DNA of 64,000 nt from Liriodendron chinense (GCA_003013855.2 ML058465.1:1116001-1180000), one strand, 5' to 3'. Numbered from the stretch's first letter, positions 21,333 to 34,981 are shown. Translations and numbers: made by a program. Notes: generated by a model from the letters alone, not told the origin.

Positions 21333-24300
21333 TATAACGCCCCGAAAAATTGGCACCCGAGTACAAAAACTTTGATCTCGAGTTTCCGAGTGTTAACTTA
21401 ATAAAATGCTATTATAGGAATAGTCACACGTAGAAAATGCACCTACGTGTGTCCTCAATCAGATTTACATTCATTCCATTCATAAATAATCAGAGTAATG
21501 CATTTCAATTAGCGGATCATAAGCAAAGCGGAGGTAACTAAATCAAAAAATATAGGGCTAATACCCTAGATGTACAATTCGAATGCAGTGTCAGCCCATA
21601 TGAGAATTATACGAAGCACAATAGATATAATAGGAAGGGAAAATACAACTACCAAATAGGACAAAGGTAACAGACTACAAGGCGCTCGTGCGCACCACCA
21701 ACTGGTCATATTCCTGGGGCATCTGCATATGTCAAATGGAAGCGTTAAAACGCAAACATAGTGAAGAAATATCCCCAAAATTATACTCAGGATATTTAAA
21801 TTCTAAACAGGGTTATATAAGTATATTAATCTTAAGCATGTTATCAAATCAATCAAATTTAGGTAATGACCACAGACAAATCATACATCATCCTAGGCTA
21901 GTTGATTAAATGCATGGATGTCATGATTCGCACACAATGCATGTTCTGGACAAAGCCCTGGCCTGACCGACTGGTATCAGAACCAACAGTCCACCTGTCC
22001 AGCAGGTCGTAAGTTATAACTGAGTACACAGCCCGGATGACACAGAGAAATGACATGAGGTGCTCAAGGTAGTGCTAACGCTACATCAAGCAACCAGGCT
22101 ACACGAGTCTCCCTTAAATGCAATGTTATGTATGCATGATTAATTAAAGTATTTATTAGTCTAATTCATTCAGCAAATTGGTGAAACCAGAATGCCAACA
22201 TAGTATCATAAAGTCTAACTGGGACTATCTGCCTCCTTACGATGCGTCGCTAATCATCGTCAGTAACTCCTTGATCCAAGGTTTAGGTTATACACCCATG
22301 AAGGCATAGTCTGGCTGTAACTCGTCAGCCACACCCAAACCAAGCGGAAGGACTCATTACCCCAGTATCAAATACGATTAATTTATTCAGAGGTGTGGGT
22401 GTTTCACTCGGAATTAACCCAATACACGCTCGAGTCATTCGAACGGTGCACGGGCATGTAAATATTGGCCAGGATCACATTTGTCACAAGGGCCGTTCGA
22501 ACAAAAATCGGTCACCCCTGTCAATGCTCACTGGTCACTACGGGGAGCCACCACCCCAACGTAGGCTAACAACTCAAACACGATGTCCCATACCACCATG
22601 CCTGGCTCATGAGACTTGGTGGATCGAGTCGCAATATGATTTTAAGTAGACTATTCACAATGGGAACGATGGTATTCTAGATTCTATATAGTGTGATTCA
22701 ATAATGAAATACAAGAATGATTAGCTCTGAATGGGGCCTATTCAATGGACCCAAGTGGACGATGAAAAACCAACAATGGCCACTATCGGTCGATCGTGTC
22801 TCGCTTGGTCGATCGAATAAGTCTGTGACGGCCAACCTAGTAGCAGGCAATACACTATATCAAATGGTTGTTAGAGCTTAATCCAAAGCAACACGTAACT
22901 TATTATAATAACAATTTAGATTATTAAATACCTAATCATAAACATATCCAAGCACCTGCCCCGACCAATCCAAAAGACTCGGATGACATAGGGCGTCACA
23001 TACATCTACAAGCATAGATATATTACAATATTGTAAATTTATATCATTTAGGCATTTCATCGAGCATGTTATCAATCAAACAACAGTAGAGGTATTTCAT
23101 CGAACATGTTATGCATACATTAACAATTAACATATAAATTCAATCAATCATTAATTAAGATTTGTCGAGAGTAAGCTTGAGGGTGGATCTTCACCTTAGG
23201 GTTGAAATTCGGTGATTCAGATGCGACCCGAACGCCGAAAATTGAGAAATACCTCAATTACCTACAATGAATCACAAATCTAGTGTTAATCAATTAGGGT
23301 TTAATCTAATTAAATGTCTAATTAGGGTTTAAGGTTTTGGTATTTCGGATATGAAAAAACTCCAAATCGATTCAACAAATCGGGGCCCAAATTCGGAATC
23401 CCAATGAAGTCGAGCTCGGATATGGCTTCTACAAAGCATGGGCCACACCCAATCGATGGCCGGGATCCCAAAACCAGCAAGAGGAACCCTAGGATTAAGG
23501 TTTCGTCAGAAACAAATAGGGGTTTCTAACCCTAAGGGTCCAAAAATGAAGAAAATGGAAGACAGAGGAAAAGAAGAGGTAGATGAACACCTTACCTAGC
23601 ATAGGGAGGAGAATTCTGACCCTAGCTCGTCGGATCTTGTCAGGGAAGATGCGAGACCGGACGGGGGCCAAAGAAGATCCGAAAATTTTAGAATTACATA
23701 GGCATGGTGAAGGATTTGAGGAAGGAAGGAGGTTTAGGAAGAGAAGAGGAAAGTTAGGGGAGCTTAAGAGCTTAGGGGAGAAGAAGATGAATGAGAGAAA
23801 TGAGAGAAAGAGAGAAAAAATGAGAAAGAAAGAGAGAGAATGGGGTTTTTAATCCCGTTTTAAAAATAATACCCGACAGGTTCGGTGCGCCGAAGGTCCC
23901 CTTCGGAGCGCCGAAGCCCCAGAACTTCAAAAAAAATTGCGTATGGTCAGAGTACTTCGGCTCGGACCGAAGCTCCTTCAGTTCGGGCTGAAACTTGTTG
24001 GACAAACCTTCGGTGCGTCGAAAATCTTCTTTCAGTGCGCCGAAGCCACTGTTTCAAACCCCGCTTCGGTACGATCTCACTGGTCGGCTCAGATCGAAGG
24101 CCTCCTTCGGTATGCCGAAGGCTTCTTCGGTGCACCGAAGCCTGCTGTTCAGAAATTCTTCTGCTTGCCCAGTTTTCTACCTGCTTACAGTTCCACTGAC
24201 TCCTTAGACAGTGTCTGCTTATTTACATATAATAAAGTCATGTTTATTTTTATGTTTCCATTTACTTTAAGTTATTTTATGTAAATAAGTAAGTACCCCC

Positions 24301-24778
24301 AATTTGGATTCAATAAAAAAATACTAGAAAATTAAATTTCCAATAATAAAGATTTTGATTTTCCACTCTAAGTACAAATCGCAACTTTTTAGCATTTCCA
24401 AAAGGTAACGCCTTTTGAAAGAGATGATTTTTGCAAAATCTAAACCGTTCAAAAAATAAAAAATAGGCTAAAACATCAAGGTCCGGATAAAATATCCATG
24501 ATAGTCGTATCGATCTACGAGTAGATTGATAATTCAAGGTTCTTTACTTAGTCTCTACAAACAGTGACATACCTAAGTCAAACCGATTGTCGGAAAACTT
24601 TTCCGAACCATGTGGTCTTCCAACTCCTAAACTAATTCCATCATTTCTTTGACAAAAACATTCATTTTGGTCCCAATTACATGCGAACACACATGCAGGC
24701 ACGTACTATAACCGACAAACCGAAAGTAACGTCCAAGCACTTTCAATTCCCAAGTTGGCGAAAATTTAGGGCGTTACA
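21333..24778. mobile_element. 3.4-kb LTR-type insertion (copy 1 only)
   Basis: Begins TATAACGCCCCGAAAAATTG and ends TTTAGGGCGTTACA, nearly inverted ends matching the TGTAACGCCCC..GGGGCGTTACA pattern of long plant Gypsy LTRs. Flanked by an exact 5-bp target duplication ATAAT (21328-21332 and 24779-24783). The uninterrupted site is seen in copy 2 near 32000-32020. No gag or pol motifs were found, so a large solo LTR is the best reading. Confidence 0.75.
23879..24145. repeat. Cluster of CTTCGG..CCGAAG palindromes
   Basis: About ten copies of short palindromic motifs such as TTCGGTGCGCCGAAG, CTTCGGAGCGCCGAAG, CTTCGGTATGCCGAAG and CTTCGGTGCACCGAAG within 270 bp, inside the 3.4-kb insertion. GC-rich in an AT-rich setting. 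Confidence 0.85.
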
Positions 24779-25526
24779 ATAATCGACACCATTCATCTTG
24801 GAAGAAAGTTGTTGTATCATTGGGGTAAACTTGCTAAAAACCAGTGCATCTAGAATCTTCCTATGGAGCCCTACATGGCTGGGCAGCCGGACACATTGCC
24901 AACTCTACTTCGTGTTCCCCTACATGCTTATGCACCACTAGGGCTGTAACTTGGGTTCAATCAACACTTTTAGTGTTGGGTGTTAAATAATCATTTGGGG
25001 GTTCATTCGAGTGGATAAAACACATACTATTGTGGGGCTAACAGAACACCATTCAATAGCAACCACGCTATAGTAATTTCAGTATGCAATAGACATCTTG
25101 ATTTTGGAGGGTATAACCCACCATGCATGGTCCTCCTTTCGAATAATAATGATTCTATTTAAAAGATGGACTTGAATGTAAACCCGTGTACTGTTCTATA
25201 GATTGAATGGTTTGGTTTAAAACTGTTATGTGATCTTATCTTTCTGTAGATTGAATGGTTGGGATCCTTATGAACAAGTTAGATTGCATATTCAAACTCT
25301 AAAGTACTTTTGGAGGGCGGCTCTAGCCCAACCCCTATAGTATAGTGATTTTTGTATATGGGTATGGACAATGATATAAATCAGGTAGGGATTGTGGTAG
25401 ATAAAGATCTAAAAATAAATTTGTAAATGTTAAGAGAGTAAGTGATAAGATTTTAGAAATGAAACTTATTTTAAAGAAGGAGATATTCAATGTTAAGGTC
25501 AGAAGATAGAATTAAGAGATAATTCT

Positions 25527-26080
25527 GGGAGTATGCGGATGAGTTAATGCAAAAAATTCCAAATAGAGAGGGTATTCGTAAGAGGATATTTAAATGGCCA
25601 TGTAAGAAAGAAAGTAGAGTCTATGAAAGTTGTGGATGTCGTTCAGCGCGCTTGGTAAGCATGCATGCACCCAAAAAAATATCATGGCGATGCTTCTCTT
25701 GCTCTTTGTTGGCTTGATCTTTGATGGATATAGTGGACTCAGAATAGTATGCTTGAAAGATATGAAATCACCATTATCTTAATAACAGCCAAGAATCTAC
25801 GATCAGGTTAACCCACATAATCACGTTGGTTTGGAAAATTGGAGACTCCCTAATTTAAGATGACTCCTAGATAAGGTTCGTGATTGGAGATTCTAGGTAA
25901 GGACCTTGGTGACAATGAGGGAAGGGGTTAGGCACCCTCTACCACTCGTGTTTGCACATGGTTCTCACTTTACGAGATTTAGGAATTTTTTAGAATTTTC
26001 TAGTTTTTTAAAATCCGTATACTTATTGACTAGCCGGTTACTAATTATGTCAGACACCAATCCATATGGTACCATTCACT
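25527..26080. other. Segment present only in duplication copy 1
   Basis: Copy 1 has 554 bp between AATTCT and CAAATCACAG that copy 2 lacks (junction near 32753). Short CT-rich homology at both edges favours a deletion in copy 2. Confidence 0.7.
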
Positions 26081-27058
26081 CAAATCACAGTAAGAAGATC
26101 ACGATATCTCAACCCAGGATGGGTTTGGAAGAGATAACAACTACAAAGAAGAAGAAAAGAGAGATAAATGCAGTGTGCTGTATATAAAATTTATTGACTA
26201 TTAAATTACTACTCGCTTAAGAGATCTCAATATCTCATCCCATGATGGTTTTGAGGAGACAGCAGTTGTAAGAAGAAAGAGGAATAAATGCAATATACAA
26301 ATAATCAACAAAGATAAAGATAAAGATATCCATGCAAGACTTGACTTCTTATATATCATGATCCAAAAGTTCGACAAGGTGAGCATATAATCAAGGTCAG
26401 CCAAACTCTAAAGCAGGGCTATGGCACATCGATATAACCGTTAATCGCATATACTACCTCTAAGAAATGAAGTAAGCAAGAAGCTATTTGATCACTAGAG
26501 CAACCTATGAGAGTGATGATCTATACATGTTAGGGCCATCAGACCAACGGTATGGATTAATGAAGCATGGCCTCCAGGCCCTCACCTTAATATGGGCTAA
26601 AAGGAATTTGCTTGGTAGTTCGAGTGGAGTGGAGACATTACCTGACTTGGGAGATTCTTTCTATGTTGATTCTATTATGTATGAGGTTCTAGATGAACGG
26701 TATAGATCATCATGTGGTGGTGCAAAAGGGTTTACCAAATTGGGTGGGCCTACAGGGGGAGATCCTTGCTGTAAGGTCAAAATCTTGTATAATACAATTT
26801 GAGTCTGCAATTTGTCCATGTGAGGGTCAAGTGGGGACCATGCTTCAATGATCCAAACAGTGATATTACGGGTCCCAACATGGACGGCCTGTGAACCAAA
26901 AACCCCTCAGATTTAAAGAATCTTGACCTAGTGGGGGACAAAACAACAACATTCAACTAAGGAAAAGGTTGAATATTGTACATGTATCAACTTGGAGATT
27001 TTGGATGCATGGAATGCCCAGTCGATGCCCATTATACCAAAGGGTTTGAAAACACTAA

Positions 27059-27078
27059 CCATTTGATATATCAAATGG
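27059..27078. repeat. Perfect 20-bp palindrome
   Basis: CCATTTGATATATCAAATGG, flanked on both sides by direct copies of GGTTTGAAAACACT. Kept unchanged in copy 2 at 43876-43895. Confidence 0.85.
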
Positions 27079-27227
27079 TTTGAAAACACTGACCATGGGA
27101 GTGGACCTCACTTAAATGAACTGAAAACCCAAACGACAAAATTACAACCTTTCCTCCTTGAGCATTGCAAATACCCTACTGTTGACGTTACAAAGGTCAT
27201 TGCATGTGAACTGTGCCAAATTGTTAT

Positions 27228-29022
27228 TGTTACACCTTGAAATCCGAACAAAGAGTGTGAACCCTTAGGCCAAGGTTACAGGGTATGACTTAATGCACAA
27301 GTGCTCATAATTTACATGTCTAACTATTATAGAGGCATAAAATCATTAATCAACCATAATCCATCAGTCACTTCAATAAACATGAAGGTTACATCAAGGT
27401 CCACCCATTTGGGACTTATTCAACTACCATTATTATTGAAATTAATAGCAAAAGTATTATCAAAAGTTCTAAACCTAAGCATCTTGGTTCAGGGCAGCTA
27501 ATTCCTCTTCAGTTAAGTACTGTCAGTTCTCTCATGGTTCGTCCATTGGTTCGACTTCATGTTCAGGAACCGTTTCAGATGGATCACCTTCCACAAAATC
27601 TATTATATTTTATCCACAAACCGTCAGCCGAAAAGCCCAGTGAGCGAACCCATCGTAGTTCATAAGCACTACAATTAAAATAGAAAATACCGTAAGTACA
27701 TTTAATTTTGTCAATTGATGTGTCTTCTAGTGAGTCAAGTCTTGTGAGCATCATCTGAAGATTAAAGTCCCAAGACATGAAGCTAATGCCTCTTCCGTTG
27801 CTCAAGTTCAAGCTAAGTCTAGCTCAAAAGGTAAGTTACATATAGGCAGTCTGTAAGGATCTCAAAACAATGTTTGAATGGCGCATTTAACCTCTAATTA
27901 TTAACCATTCTTTGTACGGCTTTTTGGTCAAGTGGGTCAAGCTTTGACCACTCTTGGCTAGGTGCTAAACCCATGCAAAAAGGCAAAAATATGTAAGTCC
28001 TTTAGCACCAAATTCGCAGACTGAAATATGTTTGATATAGCCAAATTTCAAAGGCTAACGACTAGTCTGGCTTCCCAGCCGACTGGTCAGGTAGACCAAA
28101 AAATAAGCCAGGGACTAAACTGAGCCTCAAAGTGTAATGCAACTAGTCCCTAACTGGTCATCCTACCGGTCGGATAGTCAAGCCGACCGGTCGTCGACTT
28201 ACCAAATCAACCTAGCAACTAAACGGATTTTTGGTCTTAATTCGTCCGGTCGTGACCATGGGCAGATCGGTCGAGCAGGTCTAGCCAACCGGTCGCCGAC
28301 CGACCAAATTTGTCCAGTAAGCTTTTGGACTATAGACCTTCAATATTCAACCGGTTGGGAGCTCAATCTGACCGGTCGTCAAGGTCCCAGACAGGTTGTA
28401 ATCTAGTTGTTTTATGTCCGTTGAAGTACGATTTTTTTAGTCTATAAGAGCACATCTTGAGGGCTTTAATGACATGCATTTAAAACCCATCAAGAGCATT
28501 GTGAGAGGGCATTTACTCTTCTTCATCTTCTAACCTCCTTGCTCTTTTAAGTCTTGAGCTCATCATTCAAACCTAGCCATTAATGGCATTCCATTGAGTA
28601 TTCAAAGTTCCGTTTGAAACTATGAACTCAAGCATAACATTCATGGCTGACCCAATCATTGAATCTATATCTTATGGTCATCAATAGTCATTGAATGTTC
28701 AAATTGGTGGTTCTTACATATACCATTACATTAAATAGGCAAATGGAACTTCACCATCTTCTCCAACTTACCCGACATTAGGATAGGCATTGCATTCCTC
28801 ATTGGTAGTGATCTTGGGAGCACGAAGAGGAGCTGAAGCACCTTGGAGCTGAAGAAACTCAACTTAGGCGCTGAATCGGGGCTTAACCACTTTAGGTAAG
28901 TCTAGTATTTGAGAGTCCATTTACTTGTGTTGTATTTCCTTAGATTGGAAAGCTCCGGCAGGAGGATACATGGCCATCCTTGGAATAAGATTGGTAAGAG
29001 TTTAAGATCCAAACTCGACAAG
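27228..29022 (+). repeat. Copia-type LTR piece in copy 1
   Basis: LTR-start-like TGTTACACCTTGAAATCCG at 27228, then the ACCGGT-rich region and a tail matching the long LTR that ends at 46293. Truncated at the duplication junction. Whether one or two different LTRs are represented is unclear. Confidence 0.45.
28060..28385. repeat. ACCGGT(CG) motif cluster, copy 1
   Basis: Repeated GACCGGTCG-like palindromes (CTACCGGTCGG, CGACCGGTCG, CCAACCGGTCG, CAACCGGTTGG, TGACCGGTCG) and one-mismatch variants. Counterpart at 44870-45200. Confidence 0.8.
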
Positions 29023-29476
29023 ATGAAGGACAATTATAATACTATAGCTTTTATATTGTGGTGTTGAGAACATGAACGGTTCAGATCAATCAAAGAATGC
29101 AATCTACGAGTGTTAACTATTCACCGTACCATCCTGTGTAAGTACCGCTATAGAGTAGCAAAACTCTTGGGAAAGATGCCTTTTGTGAAAATATCCAGGC
29201 TCGATGCTTTCTGTTTGCGGTCTAACGAATTCCGTTCCGTTGATGACAGCTGCTCGTGAAAAAATCAACGCTTGATGCTTTCTTTTTGTGGTGTGAAATG
29301 ATCACCGTTCCGTCGACGACACCTGCCGCATTTTTTTATTCCTAAATGACCCCTGTCCTTCGTTACAAATGTCTACCGTGTTCTCTCTGCATTAGGAAAA
29401 TGTATTGTAGGGGCAAAACTGTCCAAAAGCTGCTCCGGCGGGTGTGGGATAGGGAGCTGATTAGATGTTGCCCTTA

Positions 29477-29900
29477 CCGTGGGGCCCACCTTGATGCATT
29501 TATTATATATCAACGCCGTTCATCCGTTTTCACGTATCATTTTAGGGCATGAGCCCAAAAACGAAGAAGATCCAAAAATCAGGTGGACCATACCATAGGA
29601 AACAGTGGTGGTTGATCATTAAGAACTTATAATGGGCCACAAAATTTATTGATCAAACTGATGTTTGTTTTTATGCTTCATCCAGGTTTATGTGACCTTA
29701 TCAATAGGTTGAATGGCAAAACATTACTGTGGGCCCTAGGAAATTTTTAATAGTGGAGCGTTGAATCACTACTGTTTCCTCGATATGGTCCACCTGAGTT
29801 TTGAATCTACTTCTTTTTTGGGCTCATGGCCAAAAATGACTTGGAAAAACGGATGAACAGCATGGATATAGAATACATGCATCAAGGCCGACCACAACGA
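29477..29900. mobile_element. Foldback element FB15' (copy 2)
   Basis: Counterpart of 18774-19200, differing by scattered substitutions and small indels. Confidence 0.75.
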
Positions 29901-29914
29901 GCAGGTTAACCCCG

Positions 29915-30840
29915 TTGTACAGATATCTCTATGTGCGGGGCTGTGTGGGGCTAAAGAGATGTTCTGGACAAATCCACTCGGTTCATCTGTTTTAAAAGAT
30001 CACAGTAGGACTTAAGTCTAAAACTCAGATGGATGCAAAACTCAAGTGGGCTATATCACGTGAAACCGTGGGGATTGAACGTTTGAGAGTGACATAAGTT
30101 TTTGTATTAGGATGGTATTGTAAGACTTTATTGGGTGGGCCACACATGATTATCGATTTTGATTTGACAATTAGATTATTCAGATTGAGCATTTCAGTGG
30201 GCCCCAATACAGATGTGATCATTAGAGATAGAGTTAGGTTGGATGCTTGAACCATGGTCCCTATACGCAGTTATTAAGATGGATATGGAAACCTATAGTC
30301 TGGAGACCCTTAGAGTGGAGAAGTGTGATGGGTAAGCTTCTTCGACCCTCTTTCTTATAAATACATGTCCTGGTCCCCTCATCCATACAGAGAGAAAACC
30401 TTAGTCCTATTGCGAGGTTCTCTTAAGGGTGTAAGGTGCGAAAGGCCAAAATCTTCTCTCGACAACACAGTGGCATAAAAAATGTCTTCCCTACAAAGTA
30501 TGCATTTAAGATTACAGTATGGAATCTCCATTATTGATACATAGGCAATTTGTTAATTCCGCTATTCAGATTACAAATATTTGTACCTACATTTACCTGA
30601 GTGGTAATAACCCTATGAATGGTTTGGATCGCATATAAACATCATGGTCAGCTCCAAGAAGGTTTCAATGGTGGACGTCTCTGTGTTCCATTGTTTTGTG
30701 TGGTATGCCCACCTGAGTTTTCAATCCCCCTAATTTTTTAGCTCTTGTTCTATTGTGGTTTTTAAAACAAATGGACGGAGTAGATTTGTCACAAACATAT
30801 CCATTGGCCCAACACAGCCCCCGACACAAAGATATCTATG
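29915..30840. mobile_element. Foldback element FB16' split by an LTR (copy 2)
   Basis: Counterpart of 19220-20160. Same inserted LTR at the same position. Confidence 0.7.
30119..30575 (+). mobile_element. Solo LTR-like insertion (copy 2)
   Basis: Counterpart of 19421-19896, with the TATA box at 30356-30363 retained. It lacks one CCCATTGCGAGGTTTTCG block that copy 1 has duplicated. Confidence 0.65.
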
Positions 30841-30897
30841 TGCTGGGTTCATAGCATGTGTGGGTGGCATAGGAATATCCCCGTGGCACAATGTGGC

Positions 30898-31340
30898 ATA
30901 AGCTCTGTGGGGTCCATCATGATGGATGTGTTTTACCCACACTGTCCATCCATTTGTCCAGCTCGTTTTAGGGCATGAGCCCAAAAATCATACAAATGCA
31001 ATGCTAAGTAGACCAAACTATAGAAAATGGTGGGGAATAGATGCCCAAGTTGAAAACTTCTTGGTGCCATAGAAGTTTTGGATCAAGATTATATTTGTAT
31101 TTTCGTTTCATCTAGGTCTGTATGATCTTATGAACATGTTGAATGGCAAATAAAACATCACAATGAGCCCAAAGAAGTTTTCAATGGTGGGCATTCAATT
31201 CCCATTGTTTTTGTGATGTGGTCTACTTGATCTTTGGATTTGCACCATTTTTAGGGCCTATGCCCTAAAATGATCTGGCAAAACGGATGGACAACATGGA
31301 TAGAACACATACATCATGGTGGGATCCATAGAGCTTGGGC
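30898..31340. mobile_element. Foldback element FB17' (copy 2)
   Basis: Counterpart of 20220-20660; mirrored AAGCTCT tips retained. Confidence 0.7.
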
Positions 31341-31349
31341 CACATCGTG

Positions 31350-32012
31350 CTACAACCTATTGATAAGGTCATAATTAAAGACCTGGATGAAGGGACTAGG
31401 TAAATATTAACTTGATCCAAAACTTTTGAGGCCCATAGGAAGTTTTTAATGGCCAATCACTACTATTTCCTAGGGTGTGGTCCACTTGAGATTTGAATCT
31501 GCTTCATTTTTTTTTTATCATGAATTAATATGTCGCAGTGGGTCCTGTTAGATAAAAAGCGAAAAGAAGATTTGAAAATCCAAGAAAAAATAGTTTTGCC
31601 TTTTGTTAACCTCGTTGCCTTAATTGTGTTTAGTTTTGTCCCATATTGAAAAGTAATTAGTAAAACTAATCATTTATATTAAAACTTCACACTAATCATT
31701 TGTATTTTAAAATAAGGGTATGCGAGCAATCTCGCACGCGTGCACAGGTCGCGGTCAGTCGTCATGCACCTACCTAATGATTAATAAGATGGCATGCCCT
31801 GACTTATATTTATTACGCTGCTCGCATGCACTTTGAGTCCCAACGGCTACCTACCTTCTTTTTTATGAAGGTTTTTCATCTCTTTTGTTTAAGAATCCAA
31901 AAATTCTCTCTTCTTTGATTTTTCCTCTTGGTTCTTTCTACAACTTTTGTTTGGGTAAATCAGTACGAGTATTTTTGGGTTCATGTGGCGGAGATCGTGA
32001 GTGCACATGATT
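31350..32012. repeat. FB18 fragment and LTR-like sequence (copy 2)
   Basis: 31350-31545 matches FB18. TGTTAGATAAAAAGCG at 31546 opens the LTR-like sequence. The GTGCACATGATTGAAGCC region near 32000 is the empty site for the 3.4-kb insertion in copy 1. Confidence 0.55.
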
Positions 32013-33459
32013 GAAGCCATTCATCTTGGAAGAAAGTTGTTGTATCATTGGGGTAGACTTGCTGAAAACCAGTGCATCTAGAATCTTCCTGTGGAGCCCT
32101 ACATGGCTGGGCAGCTAGACACATTGCCAACTCTACTTCGTGTTCCCCTACATGCTTATGCACCACTAGGGCTGTAACTTGGGTTCAATCAACACTTTTA
32201 GTGTTAGGTGTTCAATCACCATTTGGGGGTTCATTCCGGGTGGATAAAACACATACTATTGTGGGGCTAATAGAACACCATTCAATAGCGACCATGCTAC
32301 AGCAATTTCAGTATGTAATAGACATCCTGATTTTGGAGGGTATAACCCACCATGCATGGTCCTCCTTTCGAATAATAATGATTCTATTTAAAAGATGGAC
32401 TTGAATGTAAACCGTGTACTATTCTGTAGATTGAATGGTTTGGTTCAAAATTGTTATGTGATCTTATCTTTCTGTAGATTGAATGGTTGGGATCCTTATG
32501 AACAGGTTAGATTGCATATTCAAACTCTAAAGTAGTTTTGGAGGGCGGCTCTAGCCCAACCCCTGTAAGATAGTGATTTTTGTATATGGGTATGGACAAT
32601 GATATAAATCATGTAGGATTGTGGTGGATAAAGATCTAAAAATAAATTTGTAAATGTTAAGAGAGTAAGTGATAAGATTTTAGAAATGAAACTTATATTA
32701 AGGAAGGAGATATTCAATGTTAAGGTCAGAAGATAAAATTAAGAGATAATTCTCCAAATCACAGTAAGAAGATCACGCTATATCAAACGAGGATAGGTTT
32801 GGAAGAGATAACAACTACAAAGAAGAAGAAAAGAGAGATAAATGTAGTGTGCTATATATAAAATTTTATTGACTATTAAATTACTACTCCCTTAAGAGAT
32901 CGCAATATCTCATCCCATGATGGTTTTGAGGAGACAGTAGTTACAAGAAGAAAGAGGAATAAATGCAATATACAAATAATCAACAAAGATAAAGATAAGG
33001 ATGTCCATGCAAGACTTGACTTCTAATATACCATGATCCGAAAGTTCGACTGATGTGAGCATATAATCAAGGTCAGCCAAACTCTGAAGCAGGGCTATGG
33101 CACATCGATATAACCATTAATCGCATATACTACCTCTAAGAAATGAAGTAAGCAAGGAGCTATTTGATCACTAGAGCAATCCATGAGAGTGATGATCTAT
33201 ACATGTGAAGGCCATCAGACCAACGGTATGGATCGATGAAGCATGGCCTCCTGGCCCTCACCTTAATATTGGCTAAAAGGCCTTTGCTTGGTAGGCCAGG
33301 TGGAGTGGAGACATTACCTGACTTGGGAGATTCTTTTTGTGTTGATTCTATTATGTATGAGGTTTTAGATGAACGGTATGGATCATCATGTAGTGGTGCA
33401 AAAGGGTTTACCATATTGGGTGGGCCTACAGGGGGAGATCCTTGCTGTAAGGTCAAAAT

Positions 33460-34981
33460 TGTTCGCTTCCCCAAGTGTAGGGTTGCAATGTAGTAATAAT
33501 CTCGGTAAGACCGAGGTTGATCCACAGGGACTTATGTAGGAATCCACAAAACATTTCTAATAGTTCTACTGAAAAGCTAACAAATAGGTTTGTAGAAGAT
33601 TGATGTAAATAGTAATTTTGAACTAAACTGAAGGTAATCAATTAATTAAAAGGCACTAGGGGTTCAAGGATCCACTTGCAACAATCCTTGATGCTCAATT
33701 CGCTGTGGTTTTTCACTTTCTCAACTAGAATCGAAATTAAGATCTATCTAGTCGGATGATAGAGCAGTTAAACCAAACAATCTGTCATATGTAAGATCAA
33801 TGTATATGATTCACTCAATGCAAGCTAGGACGAGCATACTCAATTGCATAGGTCAGTCCCAATTTCAATAGGCTAAGATCACAATCATAGCCATCATTAA
33901 ATCCTGTCACAAGACAAAACTAGATCATGATTTGAACTTGATTCAAATCACATGCACAGTCTCACATACTTCAGAATTTCCAGAAAAGTAGACTTTTGGT
34001 AAGAAGTTCCCACATGAAGATCGTAAATCTAGAGCGTATTCTAATTCCTCAGATCATATAGGTCTAGACTAGTTCACAACAATTACGAATTCAAGCAATT
34101 CTTCCAAACATCCATGAGTCATCATAAGACTAAGAAAAACTACTTAGCACTTGAATTAAACTTCAAACCATTGTTCTTAAACATGAAATCCAACTTAAAA
34201 CCAAATCAAATGAATTGAAACATCTTAGATTCACTACAAGCTTCACCTCTTAGCCCTAGCTAAGAGGTTTAGCCGTTCATGATCCAAAGAAACATAAAAA
34301 CAACTAAATAAAACATAAAACTAGAAAGCAAACTAGGAGGAGTTGTAAAACTCCGAAATCGACTTCCGCCATCTCCCACCGTGCTCAATCCCTTCTAAGA
34401 TGCCCTAGGAACGATCCCTAGGTGTTCTTTTATAGTGGGGAAACTCCGCAACGTCGGAATCTTTCAGAATTTGTATAAGGATACGCAGTGCGCAGAGAAA
34501 TTCGGAGCTTGTAGAACACGCATCATTACGTAGACGACTGGTCGCATGACCGGTCTGAGCTCTTGGACGACCGGTCGCACGACCGGTCGCAAAAGTGCAA
34601 AATCTGTCTAGAAAGTTTTCAGAAATTCCAAACCCGCAATTTTAATTCAGGGACCGGTCCAGTGAGTTGTGGCCGCAGGGCCCCTCTGTTGAGTGATCGG
34701 ACCGGTCGTCCGGGGCTATGGATGACCGGTCGGACGACCGGTCTTGGGCACATTCTTCTGCTTTCTTTCTTCTTTTCTCTGACTTCTTTTTTTCATCCTT
34801 TGGCGCTTAGTCCTTTAATCTTCTTTGCTTGTAAATGACGTCTTTAAGTCTCCAATTGATGAATCCTTTCTCTCATCCTTACAATCACAAATCCATGCAT
34901 TAGATTAGTTTATAAATCATGAAAACCTTGCATAATGAGTGATGAATTGGAGTTAGAATATACACAATTAAGAGCTCAACA
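33460..34981 (-). repeat. Athila 3' LTR
   Basis: 1,522 bp, TG..CA ends. Matches 42062-43592 with few substitutions over the first 135 bp (four counted by eye) and some indels. Contains an ACCGGTCG cluster at about 34530-34745. Confidence 0.93.
34530..34745. repeat. ACCGGTCG cluster in the Athila 3' LTR
   Basis: GACCGGTCTGAGC, CGACCGGTCGCACGACCGG and GGACCGGTCGTCC-type palindromes, about seven in 215 bp. The 5' LTR copy is at 43135-43350 with fewer intact sites. Confidence 0.85.

Larger units (their letters stand above)
18322..29022. repeat. Tandem segmental duplication, copy 1
   Basis: From ATGAAGGACAATTATAATAC (18,322) to AACTCGACAAG (29,022) this matches 29,023-45,820 in the same order and orientation. 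Each copy has a large insertion the other lacks. Without the 21,333-24,778 insertion this copy is about 7.2 kb. The junction at 29,022/29,023 abuts the unit end directly to a new unit start, the signature of a tandem duplication. It contains foldbacks FB15-FB18, two LTR-like sequences and an ACCGGT-rich LTR piece, but no intact gene. Confidence 0.9.

Noticed and set aside
26488..26802. 104-codon frame in duplication copy 1
   Set aside because: The second copy has small differences that do not look coding-constrained and no family is recognisable.
33160..33525. 121-codon minus-strand frame
   Set aside because: Spans the Athila insertion junction at 33460 and matches non-coding sequence in the other duplication copy.
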